A stretch of 64,000 bases of DNA from Renibacterium salmoninarum ATCC 33209 (lineage in GTDB: Bacteria; Actinomycetota; Actinomycetes; Actinomycetales; Micrococcaceae): positions 2,232,001 through 2,296,000 of the forward strand of contig NC_010168.1 in assembly GCF_000018885.1 (NCBI RefSeq), in the 5' to 3' direction. How positions within the stretch are numbered: the stretch's first letter is position 1; each line of letters opens with the position of its first letter. The notes beneath the pieces are model-generated. The model ran no database searches and was not told where the DNA came from. It worked only from the letters and a program-made list of their open reading frames with translations. The position numbers and the translations under genes were made by a program. This document shows positions 1-10,022 of the stretch, piece by piece.

Positions 1-1458
1 GGTAGCCGGCGCGCCCGGCATTTTGTGTTCGGTACCATCTGCGTCGATCACTGAGTCCACGAGCCTAGGCTCCAACCGGACGCCATTATTGGCAATGGTT
101 TGGTAGATCATCGCGGTCTGCAACGGCGTTTGTGATACACCTTGGCCAAAGAGCACCGTGTACTGCTGCCGAACATCCCATTTATCCGGCGGAGCCAAAA
201 TGCCGCTGTTTTCACCAGGCAACGGAATTCCGGTTGCCTGGCCAATGCCAAACTTTGTCAGATAGTCAAAACGTTGCTGCTTGGTCAGTTGCGAGCCAAC
301 CATCACAGTGCCGGTATTGAGCGATTCGCCAATGACCCCAGCGAAAGTCTTATTGATAGTGCCGTGCTCTTCTGCATCCGCAATCCGTTGACCATCGATC
401 AGCAGAGTGGGCGGCAGCGTCAACTTGGTCTCGGGTGTGACCTTACCTTCTTGAATCGCCGCAGATGCGGTCACTGACTTTTCCGTTGAACCCGGTTCAA
501 TGGCGTTGGTGACCGCCCGAGAATCACGAGATTCAGGCGGCGTAGCACCAGGATTATTCGGGTCAACCGTGGTGTCCTCAGCCAGCGCAATAATATTGCC
601 GGTCTTGACCTGAACCACGACGATATTTCCCCAGGCCGCTTTGAGATTCTTCACCTGGTTAGAAATTGCCTGCTGCGCAAAATATTGAATGTCAGAGTTG
701 ATAGTCAGTTTGACGGTTTTGCCATCGACAGCGGGCTTGATTTGTGCTGGCGCATTCGGAATTGCGATGCCATCCCGGCCACGCTGATAGGTGCGGGATC
801 CGGGCTGACCTTGGAGTTTTTGGTCGTAAGTAAGCTCGATGCCGCCACCGGGGCCATTCGCACCCGTGAATCCGACAACGTTTCCGCCCACCTGACCCAT
901 CGGATAGACACGCTGCTCAAGGGCTTGCGAGGCAACGCCAGGGACCCTGAGAGCGGAAACTTTAGCTTCCACCTCGGGTGTAACAGCCTTAGCCAGTACC
1001 GAGTATTTGGAGGTTCCAGTGGCTAGTTTCCGGACGTCGTCAACCTTCATGCCCAAAGCAGTTGCCAGTTCTTGGAGCGCCTGGTCGCGGCTGATTGTCT
1101 CGGTCTCGCCCTTGTCTTTGTTGTACCGCTTATAGCCCTTTTCCGAGATCGCCACGTTGTTAACCTGATCCACCACAATGTCGTAACGCACTACGGATTG
1201 CGCCAAGATCTTGCCATTGGAGTCAACAATCTCACCGCGATTCGCGGCGAGAACCTGCGTTTGCGTCAATTGGCTTGTCGCGGCTTCGGCGTAATTACCA
1301 AGGTCTAGCCCTTGAACCAGAACCAGCTTTCCAGAGATCAACAGCAACAATGCGAGCACAAAGCCCAAGCCAAAGCGCAATCGTCGTCGGGCTTTGAGCG
1401 ACATTTTCGCCTGGGTCGTTTTGTTCGGCCGGTTGGGGCTGTTCAGCTGTCCTGCCAC
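1..1458 (-). CDS. ftsI: Peptidoglycan transpeptidase FtsI/PBP (3' end outside window)
   Basis: Septal class B penicillin-binding protein that cross-links peptidoglycan at the division site. The start is taken as GTG at 1458, preceded by an AGG-rich ribosome site. The product begins with a short basic cytoplasmic tail and one membrane segment (about residues 31-47), followed by the dimerisation region and the transpeptidase domain. The active-site SxxK is visible as EPGSTEK near 500-485, and the second motif SLN as GESLNTGT near 330. The KTG motif would lie beyond position 1. It follows ftsL by 35 bases in the usual dcw order. Family assignment is secure; only the C-terminal part is missing because the window ends. 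Confidence 0.95.
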   Translation of the reverse strand, partial: MAGQLNSPNRPNKTTQAKMSLKARRRLRFGLGFVLALLLLISGKLVLVQGLDLGNYAEAATSQLTQTQVLAANRGEIVDSNGKILAQSVVRYDIVVDQVNNVAISEKGYKRYNKDKGETETISRDQALQELATALGMKVDDVRKLATGTSKYSVLAKAVTPEVEAKVSALRVPGVASQALEQRVYPMGQVGGNVVGFTGANGPGGGIELTYDQKLQGQPGSRTYQRGRDGIAIPNAPAQIKPAVDGKTVKLTINSDIQYFAQQAISNQVKNLKAAWGNIVVVQVKTGNIIALAEDTTVDPNNPGATPPESRDSRAVTNAIEPGSTEKSVTASAAIQEGKVTPETKLTLPPTLLIDGQRIADAEEHGTINKTFAGVIGESLNTGTVMVGSQLTKQQRFDYLTKFGIGQATGIPLPGENSGILAPPDKWDVRQQYTVLFGQGVSQTPLQTAMIYQTIANNGVRLEPRLVDSVIDADGTEHKMPGAPAT

Positions 1459-1493
1459 GGAAAGACCTCGTTACGTTTCACATCGTTTATCGG

Positions 1494-2159
1494 TTATTTC
1501 TGGGGAGCTTTTTGTTCCGGCGGTGGGACGGTGCCACCATGCAAATCTACGGGCGGCACTGCCGGTACCACGGGAGGCGCGACCGTTTGTTGACCAGTTG
1601 TTGCTGTTCCCGAAGTTGACGTACCAGCTGCTGCATCGGCAGGTTTCGTGCTGCCTGGCAAAGCTGGCGCGGCAAGAACTGGAGAGGTGGCGTCGGGCTT
1701 CGTTGCTGGTTTAGGATTTCCAGCGACTGTTCCTGCCTCTACATTGATCTGCCCCGTCGACGTCGAATTGATCATGCCCAATTCTTGCGCCTTCGAGACC
1801 AAATTCTGCGGAGCTTGGAAGTTTTGTACCTTCTGTGTCAGATCCTGATTTACCTTGTTCAGGTTGCTTTGCTCTGTTTTGAGCTGAACAAGTTCGTACT
1901 GGCTCGAAGAGACTGAGATGTTCAGCACAAGAACTGTCGCTAACGCGCCAACAAGTGCCAAGAAGCAAAATACGGCGAAGGGCGAACGACGCCGGGCTAT
2001 GGCTTTTGGTACCACTGACAGCGGAGTGCGGACCCGTTTCGGTGCGGCACTCGGCTGCCCTGGGGTGCGCTGCGGGTTGAGTTTTCGAGCGGTATTTCCG
2101 ATGACGGGTCCGAAGGATCCCGCACGGGCTTTTCCGGCGTTTTGCGCAGCGGTGCTCAT
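1494..2159 (-). CDS. ftsL: Cell division protein FtsL-like
   Basis: Small bitopic divisome protein expected to bridge FtsB/FtsQ and FtsWI. It has a long basic N-terminal tail (about 60 residues), one membrane helix (about 62-82), and then a heptad-like coiled coil rich in Leu, Gln and Asn (about 85-125). The C-terminal tail is low complexity (Ala, Pro, Thr, Gly), which is common in actinobacterial FtsL. Its ATG overlaps the rsmH stop as ATGA (2159-2156), so translation is probably coupled. Sequence conservation in FtsL is low, so the call rests on topology plus its place between rsmH and ftsI. Confidence 0.88.
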   Translation of the reverse strand: MSTAAQNAGKARAGSFGPVIGNTARKLNPQRTPGQPSAAPKRVRTPLSVVPKAIARRRSPFAVFCFLALVGALATVLVLNISVSSSQYELVQLKTEQSNLNKVNQDLTQKVQNFQAPQNLVSKAQELGMINSTSTGQINVEAGTVAGNPKPATKPDATSPVLAAPALPGSTKPADAAAGTSTSGTATTGQQTVAPPVVPAVPPVDLHGGTVPPPEQKAPQK

Positions 2160-3304
2160 GATGTTCTCCTCGGTCGGATTCGTTCAACTGCTCGTAGTCG
2201 TGCGGACGCGGCACGTGGATTCTCCGCGATTTCTGCTTCAGTGGGCACCTCAGTGCCTTTGGTTAAGGTCTTCAGCTCCGGCTTTTGCGAGTCGAGCTCA
2301 ACGGGAAACCCTGGCGGGGCAGACGAAGTTACCCCAGTGCTAAAGAACTTTTTCACAATCTTGTCTTCAAGCGAGTGGTAGGACATGACCACAGCTCGGC
2401 CACCGATTGCTAAGGCGTCCACCGCGGCCGGAACCGCACGTTCAAGCACAACGAGCTCTTCATTTACTTCTATTCGCAATGCTTGAAATGTCCGCTTCGC
2501 TGGATGCCCTCCGGTGCGTGCGGCGGCAGCCGGCACCGCTTTTCGGATAACTTCAACGAGCTCGCCGGTTCCTGCGAAAGGTTTTTCCGCTCGGGCAGCA
2601 ACAATGCGATTTGCGATTCTGCCCGCAAATTTCTCTTCGCCCCAGCGCCGGATGATCGAGACAAGCTCGGTTTCGGAGTATGAATTGACCACATCGGCCG
2701 CACTCTGGCCACGACTGGTGTCCATCCGCATGTCTAAGGGCGCATCGTAAGAATAGGCAAAGCCACGTTCGGCCTCGTCCAGCTGAAGCGAAGAAACGCC
2801 AAGATCCATCAAAACGCCATCGATGCTTTCGAAGCCTAGATCGTCAAGAACCTCGGTGATTTCGTCGTAGACCGCGTGGACAAGATCGGTGCGGTCCTCA
2901 AACGGTTTTAGCCTAGCGCCGGAGAGATCCAGAGCTTGGGTATCACGATCGATCCCGATCAAATGCAAATTTTCGAATCGCGTTAACATCGCTTCGCTGT
3001 GCCCACCCATGCCAAGGGTGGCATCGACGACGACGGCACGGCGACCTGCGAGGTTAGCAGCTTCAATTGCTGGCGCTAGCAGATTGACACAACGGTCACG
3101 AAGCACCGGAACATGGCGGGGAGCGTCGGCTGGCGGTGGTGTCGTTGCCACTGCTATCCCCTGTCTGAATCGATACTGCTGTTTCTTGCCGTGCGATGAG
3201 TCCCGCTTTGGTTCTGAGACCAGATCCCCCTCCGCGCCGTTTGCCCCGCCTGACACCGGGGAAGGTGAGTCAGGATGGGCCGGGCGGCTGGAGATCTCGT
3301 CCAA
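2156..3304 (-). CDS. rsmH: 16S rRNA (cytosine1402-N4)-methyltransferase RsmH
   Basis: Methylates N4 of C1402 in the ribosomal P site using S-adenosylmethionine. The SAM-binding loop appears as [12 protein letters not shown] at about residues 94-105, the partner motif as [11 protein letters not shown] around 165, and the family C-terminal block contains [11 protein letters not shown] near 308. At 382 residues it is longer than the usual 310-340 because of a roughly 60-residue charged, Pro-rich N-terminal extension; a later start is possible. It sits just downstream of mraZ and upstream of ftsL (ATGA overlap), the standard dcw order. Confidence 0.95.
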   Translation of the reverse strand: MDEISSRPAHPDSPSPVSGGANGAEGDLVSEPKRDSSHGKKQQYRFRQGIAVATTPPPADAPRHVPVLRDRCVNLLAPAIEAANLAGRRAVVVDATLGMGGHSEAMLTRFENLHLIGIDRDTQALDLSGARLKPFEDRTDLVHAVYDEITEVLDDLGFESIDGVLMDLGVSSLQLDEAERGFAYSYDAPLDMRMDTSRGQSAADVVNSYSETELVSIIRRWGEEKFAGRIANRIVAARAEKPFAGTGELVEVIRKAVPAAAARTGGHPAKRTFQALRIEVNEELVVLERAVPAAVDALAIGGRAVVMSYHSLEDKIVKKFFSTGVTSSAPPGFPVELDSQKPELKTLTKGTEVPTEAEIAENPRAASARLRAVERIRPRRTS

Positions 3305-3310
3305 GAACCG

Positions 3311-3742
3311 TTACAGAATTCCTGGTATGTCGTTGTCGTCGGTATCCGAGAAGGCGTTTTCCTTCTCTTCGAGGTATTCCGCCCAAGCGGTGGCGCCCCA
3401 AATCTCTGCTCGAGAACCAGCACCGATCACGGCAAGCTCCCGATCCAGTCCGGCATATGCACGAAGCGCCGCCGGGATGGTGACGCGGCCTTGCTTATCC
3501 GGCATTTCGTCTGAGGCTCCAGACAGGAAAACTCGAATGTAATCACGGGCCTGTCGGGACGAGATTGGCGCGTCCCGCATTTGCTCGTGCACACGTTCGA
3601 ACTCGCGCTGGCTGAAAACGTAGATGCATCGTTCTTGACCCCTGGTGAAAACAAGCCCGTTGCCAAGTTCATCTCTGAATTTGGCTGGAAGGATCAAGCG
3701 ACCCTTCTCATCAAGACGCGGCGAATGAGTTCCAAGGAACAC
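3311..3742 (-). CDS. mraZ: Transcriptional regulator MraZ
   Basis: DNA-binding regulator of the dcw cluster, built from two tandem SpoVT/AbrB-type half-domains (residues about 1-55 and 76-125). The conserved block begins [15 protein letters not shown], with [10 protein letters not shown] in the second half. Length 143 residues is typical. The ATG at 3742 has a strong GGAGGTGG ribosome site. It is the first gene of the minus-strand division cluster, and its own leader holds a triplet of GTGGRG repeats (3779-3804), the expected autoregulatory site. Confidence 0.97.
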
Positions 3743-3778
3743 ATCACCACCTCCTATACACCATTACCCTCTTATCTG

Positions 3779-3804
3779 CTCCACTTTACTCCACAATGCC
3801 CCAC
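3779..3804 (-). promoter_or_regulatory. MraZ-binding repeat array in the mraZ promoter
   Basis: Read on the minus strand, three GTGGRG units (GTGGGG, GTGGAG, GTGGAG) are separated by exactly 4 bases, a 10-bp period that puts all on one DNA face. The array overlaps a possible promoter: TTGACG just upstream and TAAAGT 16 bases later. Known MraZ boxes are TGGG-type direct repeats with the same period, so autoregulation is the natural reading. Confidence 0.75.
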
Positions 3805-4089
3805 CGTCAACGCGACATTGCCCTTTTATTCCCGTGTGTCGTGTGCGTAGAGCGAATTTTTTCCCGAGATCTCAAGGTTTTTGCCGACTGGGAGGAAAGT
3901 GGAGGGATTTTTTGGCAGATTTTGCACTGGAAGGTCACAGAAAGCCAGAATCGCCAGCGAAGCAGGAGAATCCGGGCCCCGAGGCGCGCAAATCAACCAA
4001 GCTAACTTGGTAGTGGAGGCGCCTGGGTGCGCGCCCCATACACCGGAAGCTTCCGCAGAATTGACGGTGCGGGCTGAGTCCAGAAATAG
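3805..4089. other. Intergenic region upstream of mraZ
   Basis: No convincing gene. The stretch separates the divison cluster from the 3' end of the broken peptide-binding gene. A 6-bp inverted repeat ACCAAG-CTAA-CTTGGT lies near 3996-4011. Otherwise it is leader/spacer DNA, including G-rich and A-rich tracts upstream of the mraZ promoter. Confidence 0.5.
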
Positions 4090-4121
4090 CCGTGACCCCG
4101 GAATTTACTCCGGGGCCACGG
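4090..4121 (-). terminator. Hairpin terminator after the peptide-binding pseudogene
   Basis: Thirteen-base arms (4090-4102 and 4109-4121) pair with one G-T mismatch around a 6-base loop. It lies 17 bases beyond the stop at 4138 of the minus-strand substrate-binding gene. There is no long T tract, as is usual in actinobacteria. Confidence 0.7.
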
Positions 4122-4137
4122 CGATCTGGTGCGAATC

Positions 4138-5846
4138 CTAGTTGCGCGCGGATCCCTTTTCCCAGCCAACAACAGTCCAACCGCGCAAGGCAAAGAGTTC
4201 CGGACCCCAGTTAGCTAAGCCCTTCTTGACTGCGAAGATATTTGGCCCGTTGTAAACCGGAAGAATTGCGTACAGTTTGGAGAATTCCTTTTCCACTTCA
4301 TTCGCAGCAGCCATTCGCGCCTCCTTGTCCGCGATGGCTGGAACTTGCTTGATTAGCTCGTCGATCTGAGCTGTGCCAGCACCGGTGGCGTTGCCAGGGT
4401 TTTGCGAATTGAACAACTGAGCTAGGCCGGATGTTGCATCCGCGCCCACGCCATTTCCTGAATAAGCCGTGCTGAACTTCTTTTGCCCCATGTAATCAGC
4501 GAAGGCCGCGACCGGTTGGGAGTCAATTGCTACCTCGACCCCGATGGCTTTCATCTGAGCTTGAAAGCTCTGGGTGAAGGCCGCAATTGTCGTGTCGTCA
4601 CCAAAGTAGGTTGCTGCAGTGCTCAATTTCTGGCCATCTTTTTCGCGAATACCATCGGTTGAAACTTTCCAGCCCGCATCGTCAAGAACCTTTTTTGCGC
4701 CTTCAACATCAAAGCTGAATGCTGCGTTGTCTGAATAGTTTGGATCAAAGGGCATGAGTATCCAGCTATTTGGCGCTTTTCCGTCCAGTTCAAGCCGTTG
4801 AAGATGATCTTGGTCAGCTTCTCTCGATCAGTTGCCATAAACATTGCCCGGCGAACATTCACATCAGTGAGTGTCCCTTTAGCGGTGTTTAACACCATGC
4901 CAAAGACTGCGGTCTTCTGTCCGCGGCGGATTTCCGTGCCTGTGACGTTTTCTACCTGCTTATAACGGCCAAGTGTTGTTGCCGGAGTCACGTCAATTTC
5001 GCCGTTTTTGAAAGCTGGGATTGTTGCATTAGCTTCCATCCCCCGAACCGTTATTTTGCTGAGCACCGGCTTCGCGCCCCACCACTTTTCGTTAGGCACG
5101 AAGGCTGCGGTTTTGGTCGTGTTATCTAAGGCATCGAGCTTGAACGGCCCCATCCGCCAACCAGGCTTCAGATCGTTGACGAAGCCATTGTTAAAAACTT
5201 GCGGATCTACATCTGACTTTGGATGCATGAATCCTGAAGCGCCGTTTCCGATGCTAAATAGATCGGTATACGGCTCATAAATCGACTTCATCTTCACCAA
5301 GACTTCGCGGTCGTCTTTGCCCGCAGTCACTGATTCAATCAGATCGTAGCCCTGTGTTGAGGGCACATCGAAGTTCGTATTTGATCCGTTGAGCGCTTGC
5401 CACTGATTCGCAAAGGTCTTCACATCAATCGGCGTGCCGTCGTTCCAGACTGCTTTGGGATTGAGCGTATAGGTAATGGTTTGCTGGCCGTCTTTTATCT
5501 CCTCCTTGACGTCCGTGCAGTAATCCTTATTCAAGACCGGTGTGCCGTCGAGCGTTAATTTGTAACAGCCGGTGTTGTCAATTGGCTGCAACGTCTGACT
5601 CACGCCGTCGGAAAACCCGGAACTTGTGCCGAAGTTGAAGTTTGGACCGAAGTCACCCACCGCGAAAGTGAAGCTACCGCCTTGTTCCAGTTTGTCGATC
5701 GGTTGCGGATTGTTGGCAGCCAATTTGGCAGTATCCGCATCCGAGGTTGCCGACGCCGGCCCAGATGAGTTATTTCCTCCGCAGCCTGCCAGAAGCAAAA
5801 CTAGTCCAAGCGCTGCCGCACCAGCGGCTAGGTGACGTCTTATCAT
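4138..5846 (-). pseudogene. Family 5 peptide/nickel ABC substrate-binding lipoprotein, frameshifted
   Basis: Extracytoplasmic solute-binding protein of the oligopeptide (SBP_bac_5) type. The start at 5846 has an AAAGGA site; the signal peptide ends in the lipobox LLAGC (Cys22), followed by a Gly/Ser linker. The reading frame is correct to about position 4787 (…FNGLNWT), then goes out of frame; the true C-terminal third continues in another frame (GKAPNSWILMPFDP…) to the stop at 4138. A single missing base near 4777-4786, next to a short A run, explains this. No permease or ATPase genes adjoin it, so it was an orphan binding protein. A sequencing error cannot be excluded, but similar lesions recur in the window. 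Confidence 0.85.
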
Positions 5847-5960
5847 CGGGTAAATCCTTTCGTCATTTTGCTGTCCTCACGGGCATATCTCGCAGAATTT
5901 AACACAGCAATCCCCGGAGAACCTGGCAGGCGAAAGGTGCCTGGTTTAGCGCTTACCAAA

Positions 5961-5998
5961 CGCAAAATGCCCCGGCATCATCACCGGGGCATTTTGCG
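5961..5998 (-). terminator. Hairpin terminator after the DUF3040 gene
   Basis: Perfect 15-base arms (5961-5975 and 5984-5998) around an 8-base loop, with GC-rich cores and A/T-rich ends (AAAATGCCCCGG type). It sits 55 bases past the stop of the minus-strand gene ending at 6053 and upstream of the substrate-binding gene. Confidence 0.8.
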
Positions 5999-6052
5999 AA
6001 ATATTAGGCTGTACGGCTACTTCACCGTGAAGTCAGTTATTTATTCAACAGT

Positions 6053-6421
6053 TCATTCGCCTCTGCGACGTTCGTCCCAGCGGTCTTCTAGCGAGCTCAT
6101 AAAGCCAGTCTTGCTACGCCCGACCTTTGCGCCATCGTCCGATGCCGGGGTCTTAGCGGTTCCGCGCCGAATTGTTGCCACATACACACCGACACCCATC
6201 ACCAGGAATCCTAGAACTCCGACAATGATTTGCTGAATGGTTACACCAAAGAGCAATACCAAGATGCCAACAATGCTGATCAAGACGCCAAGAATGATGT
6301 GTCGAGTTGAAAGCGTTCGGGCACGATCATCACCCAAGGCACTTGCAAACTTCGGATCAGTCGCGTGCAATTGCTGCTCCAACTGATCGAGCAACCTCTG
6401 TTCGTGCTCCGACAGGGGCAT
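6053..6421 (-). CDS. DUF3040 family small membrane protein
   Basis: Small actinobacterial membrane protein of unknown role. The start is taken as ATG 6421 (MPLSEHEQRLL), directly behind a near-perfect AAGGAGGT ribosome site; an upstream in-frame start lacks one. The N-terminal MPLSEHEQ…LEQQL block is the family hallmark, followed by two hydrophobic segments (about residues 40-58 and 62-82) and a basic, charged tail. It stands alone with its own terminator. Members often lie near division and cell-wall genes, as here, but no function follows from the sequence. Confidence 0.88.
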   Translation of the reverse strand: MPLSEHEQRLLDQLEQQLHATDPKFASALGDDRARTLSTRHIILGVLISIVGILVLLFGVTIQQIIVGVLGFLVMGVGVYVATIRRGTAKTPASDDGAKVGRSKTGFMSSLEDRWDERRRGE

Positions 6422-6634
6422 CACGACCTCCTTAAGGCCAATGCCATCTCCATGACCAACCGTTGACTGTGAGTTACACACACTCAACGAATTATGCCCT
6501 GGTTCTGGTTCCCAGTGTTGACGGCAACTTCAGCGATGGGCTGCTGCCCAGACACTTTTAGTCGTCGTCTTAACTTTAAGAATAGGCTTCTTGGCCCAGA
6601 ACCGAAAGCCGGAGAGAGCCAAAGAGCTCAGTCG

Positions 6635-7909
6635 TTACTCATCGGTAAGTTTTTCGGGCCGTTTTGCAGCGTCATTCGCTCGTTTAAGTAGCCTTGCCGG
6701 AAGTATCTGATCTGCACCGAAACGCGCGCCTAGCGCATCAATAACCACCTCCGCACTTCGCCAGTTATCTTCGCTGCGTTCCAAGCTCAATTGCACGGCA
6801 ACTTGGCCGGCAAGTTCCAAGCCTTCGCCACGCAAGCCGATCAATCGAACCGCCATTGGACGCTTACCCAAGGCTTGAAAGAGCTTCAACCCTTCCTGAT
6901 ACAAAAGCTGCGCGCTATTGACCGGCACCGAAAGCGTTCTTGATCGAGTAATCACGGAGAAGTCCTCAAAACGAATCTTGATTGCCACGGTTCGAGCCAG
7001 ATAGCCAGCAGATCGCAGCCGCTGCCCCGTCCGGTGTGCCAACCTCAGCAATTCTCGATGCAAAATCTCATCGTCTCGAGTATCTTCTGCGAAAGTTTCC
7101 TCTGATCCGATGCTTTTGTCGATCCGCACCGGAGTAACTGCTCTGGGGTCGATTCCCCAAGACAGTCGATAGACGTGATCGCCCGTTGCACCTAGCACTC
7201 TTCGCAACATATGCACCGGTGTGTTGGCAATTTGAGCCACCGTGTGGATACCCATATCTGCTAAAACTTTTCGAGTTTTCGCGCCCACTCCCCACAATGC
7301 TTGCGCAGGCAAGGTGTGCAGGAATGCGACCGTATCTTCGTGGGGAATCAGCAATAAGCCATCCGGTTTGCTCTGGGTAGAGGCAATTTTGGCGACAAAC
7401 TTTGTTGAAGCGATCCCGACCGAAGCGGTAATGCCCAGCTCGTTGCGCACGCGAGTTCGGATAAGGCGAGCAATTTCCAGAGCTGAGCCGAGCCGCCGAC
7501 GCGAGCCAGCAACATCGAGAAACGCCTCATCGACGCTGAGCGGCTCTACTTTGTCTGTGATTGATTCGAAAATCTGCATCAAGACTTTAGACACTTCGTA
7601 ATAGCGGGAGTGCTTAGGCTCGCAAATTACTGCCTGCGGGCAAAGTCTCATAGCAGCCGCCATCGGCATCGCAGAACGCACACCAAAGGCACGCGCCTCA
7701 TATGAGGCGGAAAGAACCACCGAGCGACCCTGCGGGAAGCCGACGATAACCGGTTGACCAACTAGCTCTGGGCGTTCAAGCAACTCGACAGCTACAAAAA
7801 ACGCATCCATATCCACATGAAGGATGGTGCATTCTGAGTAGCCGCTAGCCACCTCACCACCGGGTCCCTGAGTCGGTCCAGAATTAGTGCTGACCATAAC
7901 TAAAGCCAT
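6635..7909 (-). CDS. dinB: DNA polymerase IV (Y-family translesion polymerase)
   Basis: Error-prone polymerase that bypasses damaged bases. The catalytic N-terminal motif ILHVDMDAFFVAVE and the second acidic motif SVDEAFLDV (preceded by EPL) supply the metal-binding carboxylates. YEARAFGVRSAMP is the family nucleotide-site segment, and a little-finger domain fills the C-terminal third. About 425 residues is typical of actinobacterial DinB1. The start is uncertain: three ATG codons lie at 7924, 7909 and 7897, none with a good ribosome site. I prefer a downstream one so as to leave room for the divergent lipoprotein promoter. Confidence 0.95.
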   Translation of the reverse strand: MALVMVSTNSGPTQGPGGEVASGYSECTILHVDMDAFFVAVELLERPELVGQPVIVGFPQGRSVVLSASYEARAFGVRSAMPMAAAMRLCPQAVICEPKHSRYYEVSKVLMQIFESITDKVEPLSVDEAFLDVAGSRRRLGSALEIARLIRTRVRNELGITASVGIASTKFVAKIASTQSKPDGLLLIPHEDTVAFLHTLPAQALWGVGAKTRKVLADMGIHTVAQIANTPVHMLRRVLGATGDHVYRLSWGIDPRAVTPVRIDKSIGSEETFAEDTRDDEILHRELLRLAHRTGQRLRSAGYLARTVAIKIRFEDFSVITRSRTLSVPVNSAQLLYQEGLKLFQALGKRPMAVRLIGLRGEGLELAGQVAVQLSLERSEDNWRSAEVVIDALGARFGADQILPARLLKRANDAAKRPEKLTDE

Positions 7910-7944
7910 AATAGTTGGGGGCACCGACAGTTAGACTGGCAAGC

Positions 7945-8493
7945 ATGACTGAACGCCAAGCCTTTACCAAGGTCGCCATCGCCGGAGCCGGGGTACTATT
8001 TGCCCTAGCAGCTATAACAGCATGCACTGACGCCAACCCCAAGCCCAGCGAATCGACAGGTTCGGCTTCCGCTTCATCATCAGAAAAGCCCACTAGCAGC
8101 ACTTCGAGCGTTAGTACCCCGCCCACTTCATCGCCGTCGGCGCAGGCCACCTCAACTGTTGGTAATTTGGTCGCCGGTTTCCCTAGCACCTTGCTGCCGT
8201 TACTCCCCGGCGCACAAGTGAAACAAAGTGCTTTCGACAAGACTAAAGAGCCTGCCGGCGCCTCCTTGGTAGGCGCTACGACGTCGTCAGCTACTGACAT
8301 TGTTGCCTTCTACACCAAGGCCTTCGGCGATCAAGGTTTTAGCTTGCTGCCAGGAGAAGACGTGGGAGCAGTGGTGAGTAAAGACTTTGTGCGCAATAAC
8401 GGCCAAGAAACCATCAACCTTTCGGTGACTACCGATGCTGGCACTAGCACCTTTACCTTGGGCGCAAACGTAGCGCAGGCCTCACTGAAGTGA
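7945..8493 (+). CDS. Secreted lipoprotein of unknown function
   Basis: Predicted lipoprotein: a hydrophobic signal segment ends in the lipobox AITAC (Cys at about residue 27), followed by a 40-residue Ser/Thr/Pro/Ala-rich linker and a folded domain of about 110 residues. No enzymatic motif is visible. The chosen start (MTERQAF) is 30 bases inside a longer reading frame that would run into the dinB promoter. Its stop overlaps the GTG of the polyprenyl synthase (GTGA), so the two are co-translated, although no functional link is evident. It may be a membrane-anchored binding or scaffold protein. Confidence 0.8.
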   Translation: MTERQAFTKVAIAGAGVLFALAAITACTDANPKPSESTGSASASSSEKPTSSTSSVSTPPTSSPSAQATSTVGNLVAGFPSTLLPLLPGAQVKQSAFDKTKEPAGASLVGATTSSATDIVAFYTKAFGDQGFSLLPGEDVGAVVSKDFVRNNGQETINLSVTTDAGTSTFTLGANVAQASLK

Positions 8494-9578
8494 CAACGCA
8501 ACCTCATAGCTCGGTGCAAGACGACTACACGCAGGCTCTTGGTCTGGAACTTCAAGAATTTCTCGCCGTTAAACGAAACGAGCTTGCCGAGATTTCTGTT
8601 GATGCCCCGGCGCTCATCGATACAATTTCTGGGCTAGTCACTGGCGGTAAAAGAATGCGCGCTCTACTGTGCTACTGGGGCTGGCGAGGAGCCGGTGGCA
8701 ACCCTGAAACCAGCAGCCCTATCACCACCGCTGGCGCGGCCCTAGAACTTTTCCAAGCGGCAGCTCTCATTCACGATGACATCATTGACCGTTCAGATAT
8801 ACGTCGTGGGGCGCCAAGCGTTCATCGGCAATTTAGCCAATTGCACCAACGGCAGCGCTGGGCTCTCGACCCGGAGCGATTCGGGCACGCTGCAGCGATC
8901 CTTGCCGGGGACCTCTGCCTTTCCTTCAGCGAGGAAGTCTTTTCATCGATTAACGTACCGGCGCCACAAAAGGCTCGCTCCGTCTTTAACACCATGCGCG
9001 CCGAGGTGATGGCTGGGCAATATCTGGACATTCTGGAGGAGGTCGCTGGCCCATCACGGGGGCCGGAAAACGCTGTGGAACGCGCTCAGTCAATTATTCG
9101 CTACAAGTCGGCAAAATACTCCAGCGAACATCCACTAGTACTAGGCGGAGCACTAGCCGGCGCAGACGCAAATCTGCTAAGCGGATATTCTGCCTTTGCC
9201 TTGCCGCTAGGCGAAGCCTTCCAACTACGCGATGACATGCTCGGCGTCTTTGGCGATCCGGCGACTACGGGCAAGCCAGCTGGCGACGATCTGCGCGAAG
9301 GTAAACGTACCGTTTTGATCGGGTACACCTTGCGTTTAGCAGACTCGGATCAGGCCGACTTTGTCGATCAACGACTGGGCATCCCCGATCTAGGCGAAGC
9401 CGATATTGAGCAAATTCGGTCCATCATGGTTGGCTGCGGAGCAGTTGCCGCTACCGAAGACTTAATTGGCCGCTACAGTGACACGGCATTCGAAGCTCTA
9501 GATTCGCTGCCAATCGACGAAAACACCATGCTTGCTCTACGATCGATGGCTCAGGCGGCAGTCCAACGAAGCGCCTAG
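8490..9578 (+). CDS. Polyprenyl diphosphate synthase
   Basis: Trans-prenyltransferase that condenses isopentenyl diphosphate with allylic diphosphates to give C15-C20 or longer chains. The first aspartate-rich motif is HDDIIDRSD (about residue 93) and the second is LRDDMLGVFGD (about 247), with GKRMRALLCYW near residue 55. At 362 residues it matches actinobacterial IdsA/GrcC proteins. GTG start at 8490 overlaps the lipoprotein stop. The order polyprenyl synthase, Rv2175c-like regulator, Ser/Thr kinase resembles the mycobacterial Rv2173-Rv2176 neighbourhood. Chain length cannot be read from the motifs with confidence. Confidence 0.93.
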   Translation: MTTQPHSSVQDDYTQALGLELQEFLAVKRNELAEISVDAPALIDTISGLVTGGKRMRALLCYWGWRGAGGNPETSSPITTAGAALELFQAAALIHDDIIDRSDIRRGAPSVHRQFSQLHQRQRWALDPERFGHAAAILAGDLCLSFSEEVFSSINVPAPQKARSVFNTMRAEVMAGQYLDILEEVAGPSRGPENAVERAQSIIRYKSAKYSSEHPLVLGGALAGADANLLSGYSAFALPLGEAFQLRDDMLGVFGDPATTGKPAGDDLREGKRTVLIGYTLRLADSDQADFVDQRLGIPDLGEADIEQIRSIMVGCGAVAATEDLIGRYSDTAFEALDSLPIDENTMLALRSMAQAAVQRSA

Positions 9579-9623
9579 CGGGCCTCTACGGGTTCCCGCC
9601 TGCGGGAGAATTTGCGAGTTGCG

Positions 9624-10022
9624 CTACCAAGCCAAAGCTTGCGCGCGACGCCGGATCTCAGTTTTGCGTCCAGCATGCAACGCATCGATGGGACGGCCGG
9701 GCAAGGTCTCATCGGCGGTAAAAAGCCAGACGATTGCTTCTTCATCCGAGTATCCAGCGTCCAAAAGCACGGCAAAGGTGCCCTTCAGGCTGTCAACTAC
9801 CCGGTCTCCGGCCAAAAATTCTGCCGGTACCGACCTAATTTTGCGCTCTCCAATGCGTATTGCCAGCAGCGCGCGCTCATCAAGAAGCGCGTGCACTTTA
9901 GTGATCGAGACATCAAGGATCTCTGCGACGTCCGGTAAAGGTAGCCAGGCTTCCACCATGGATTCCGCACTGGACGCCGGTTGATCAGTGTTTTTCGACT
10001 CTGGGTTTTCAGCAATTCTCAC
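9624..10022 (-). CDS. Rv2175c-like DNA-binding protein
   Basis: Small winged-helix DNA-binding protein; the mycobacterial homologue is a substrate of the kinase PknL. The segment WLPLPDVAEILDVSITKVHALLDER is a clear helix-turn-helix, and the C-terminal part carries the family DAGYSDEEAIVWLFTADETLPGRPIDALHAGRKTEIRRRAQ block. GTG at 10022 gives 132 residues, close to the family size; an ATG at 9959 would trim the N-terminus to the domain edge. It faces the polyprenyl synthase and lies near a Ser/Thr kinase, as in mycobacteria, which supports regulation by phosphorylation. Confidence 0.88.
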   Translation of the reverse strand: MRIAENPESKNTDQPASSAESMVEAWLPLPDVAEILDVSITKVHALLDERALLAIRIGERKIRSVPAEFLAGDRVVDSLKGTFAVLLDAGYSDEEAIVWLFTADETLPGRPIDALHAGRKTEIRRRAQALAW

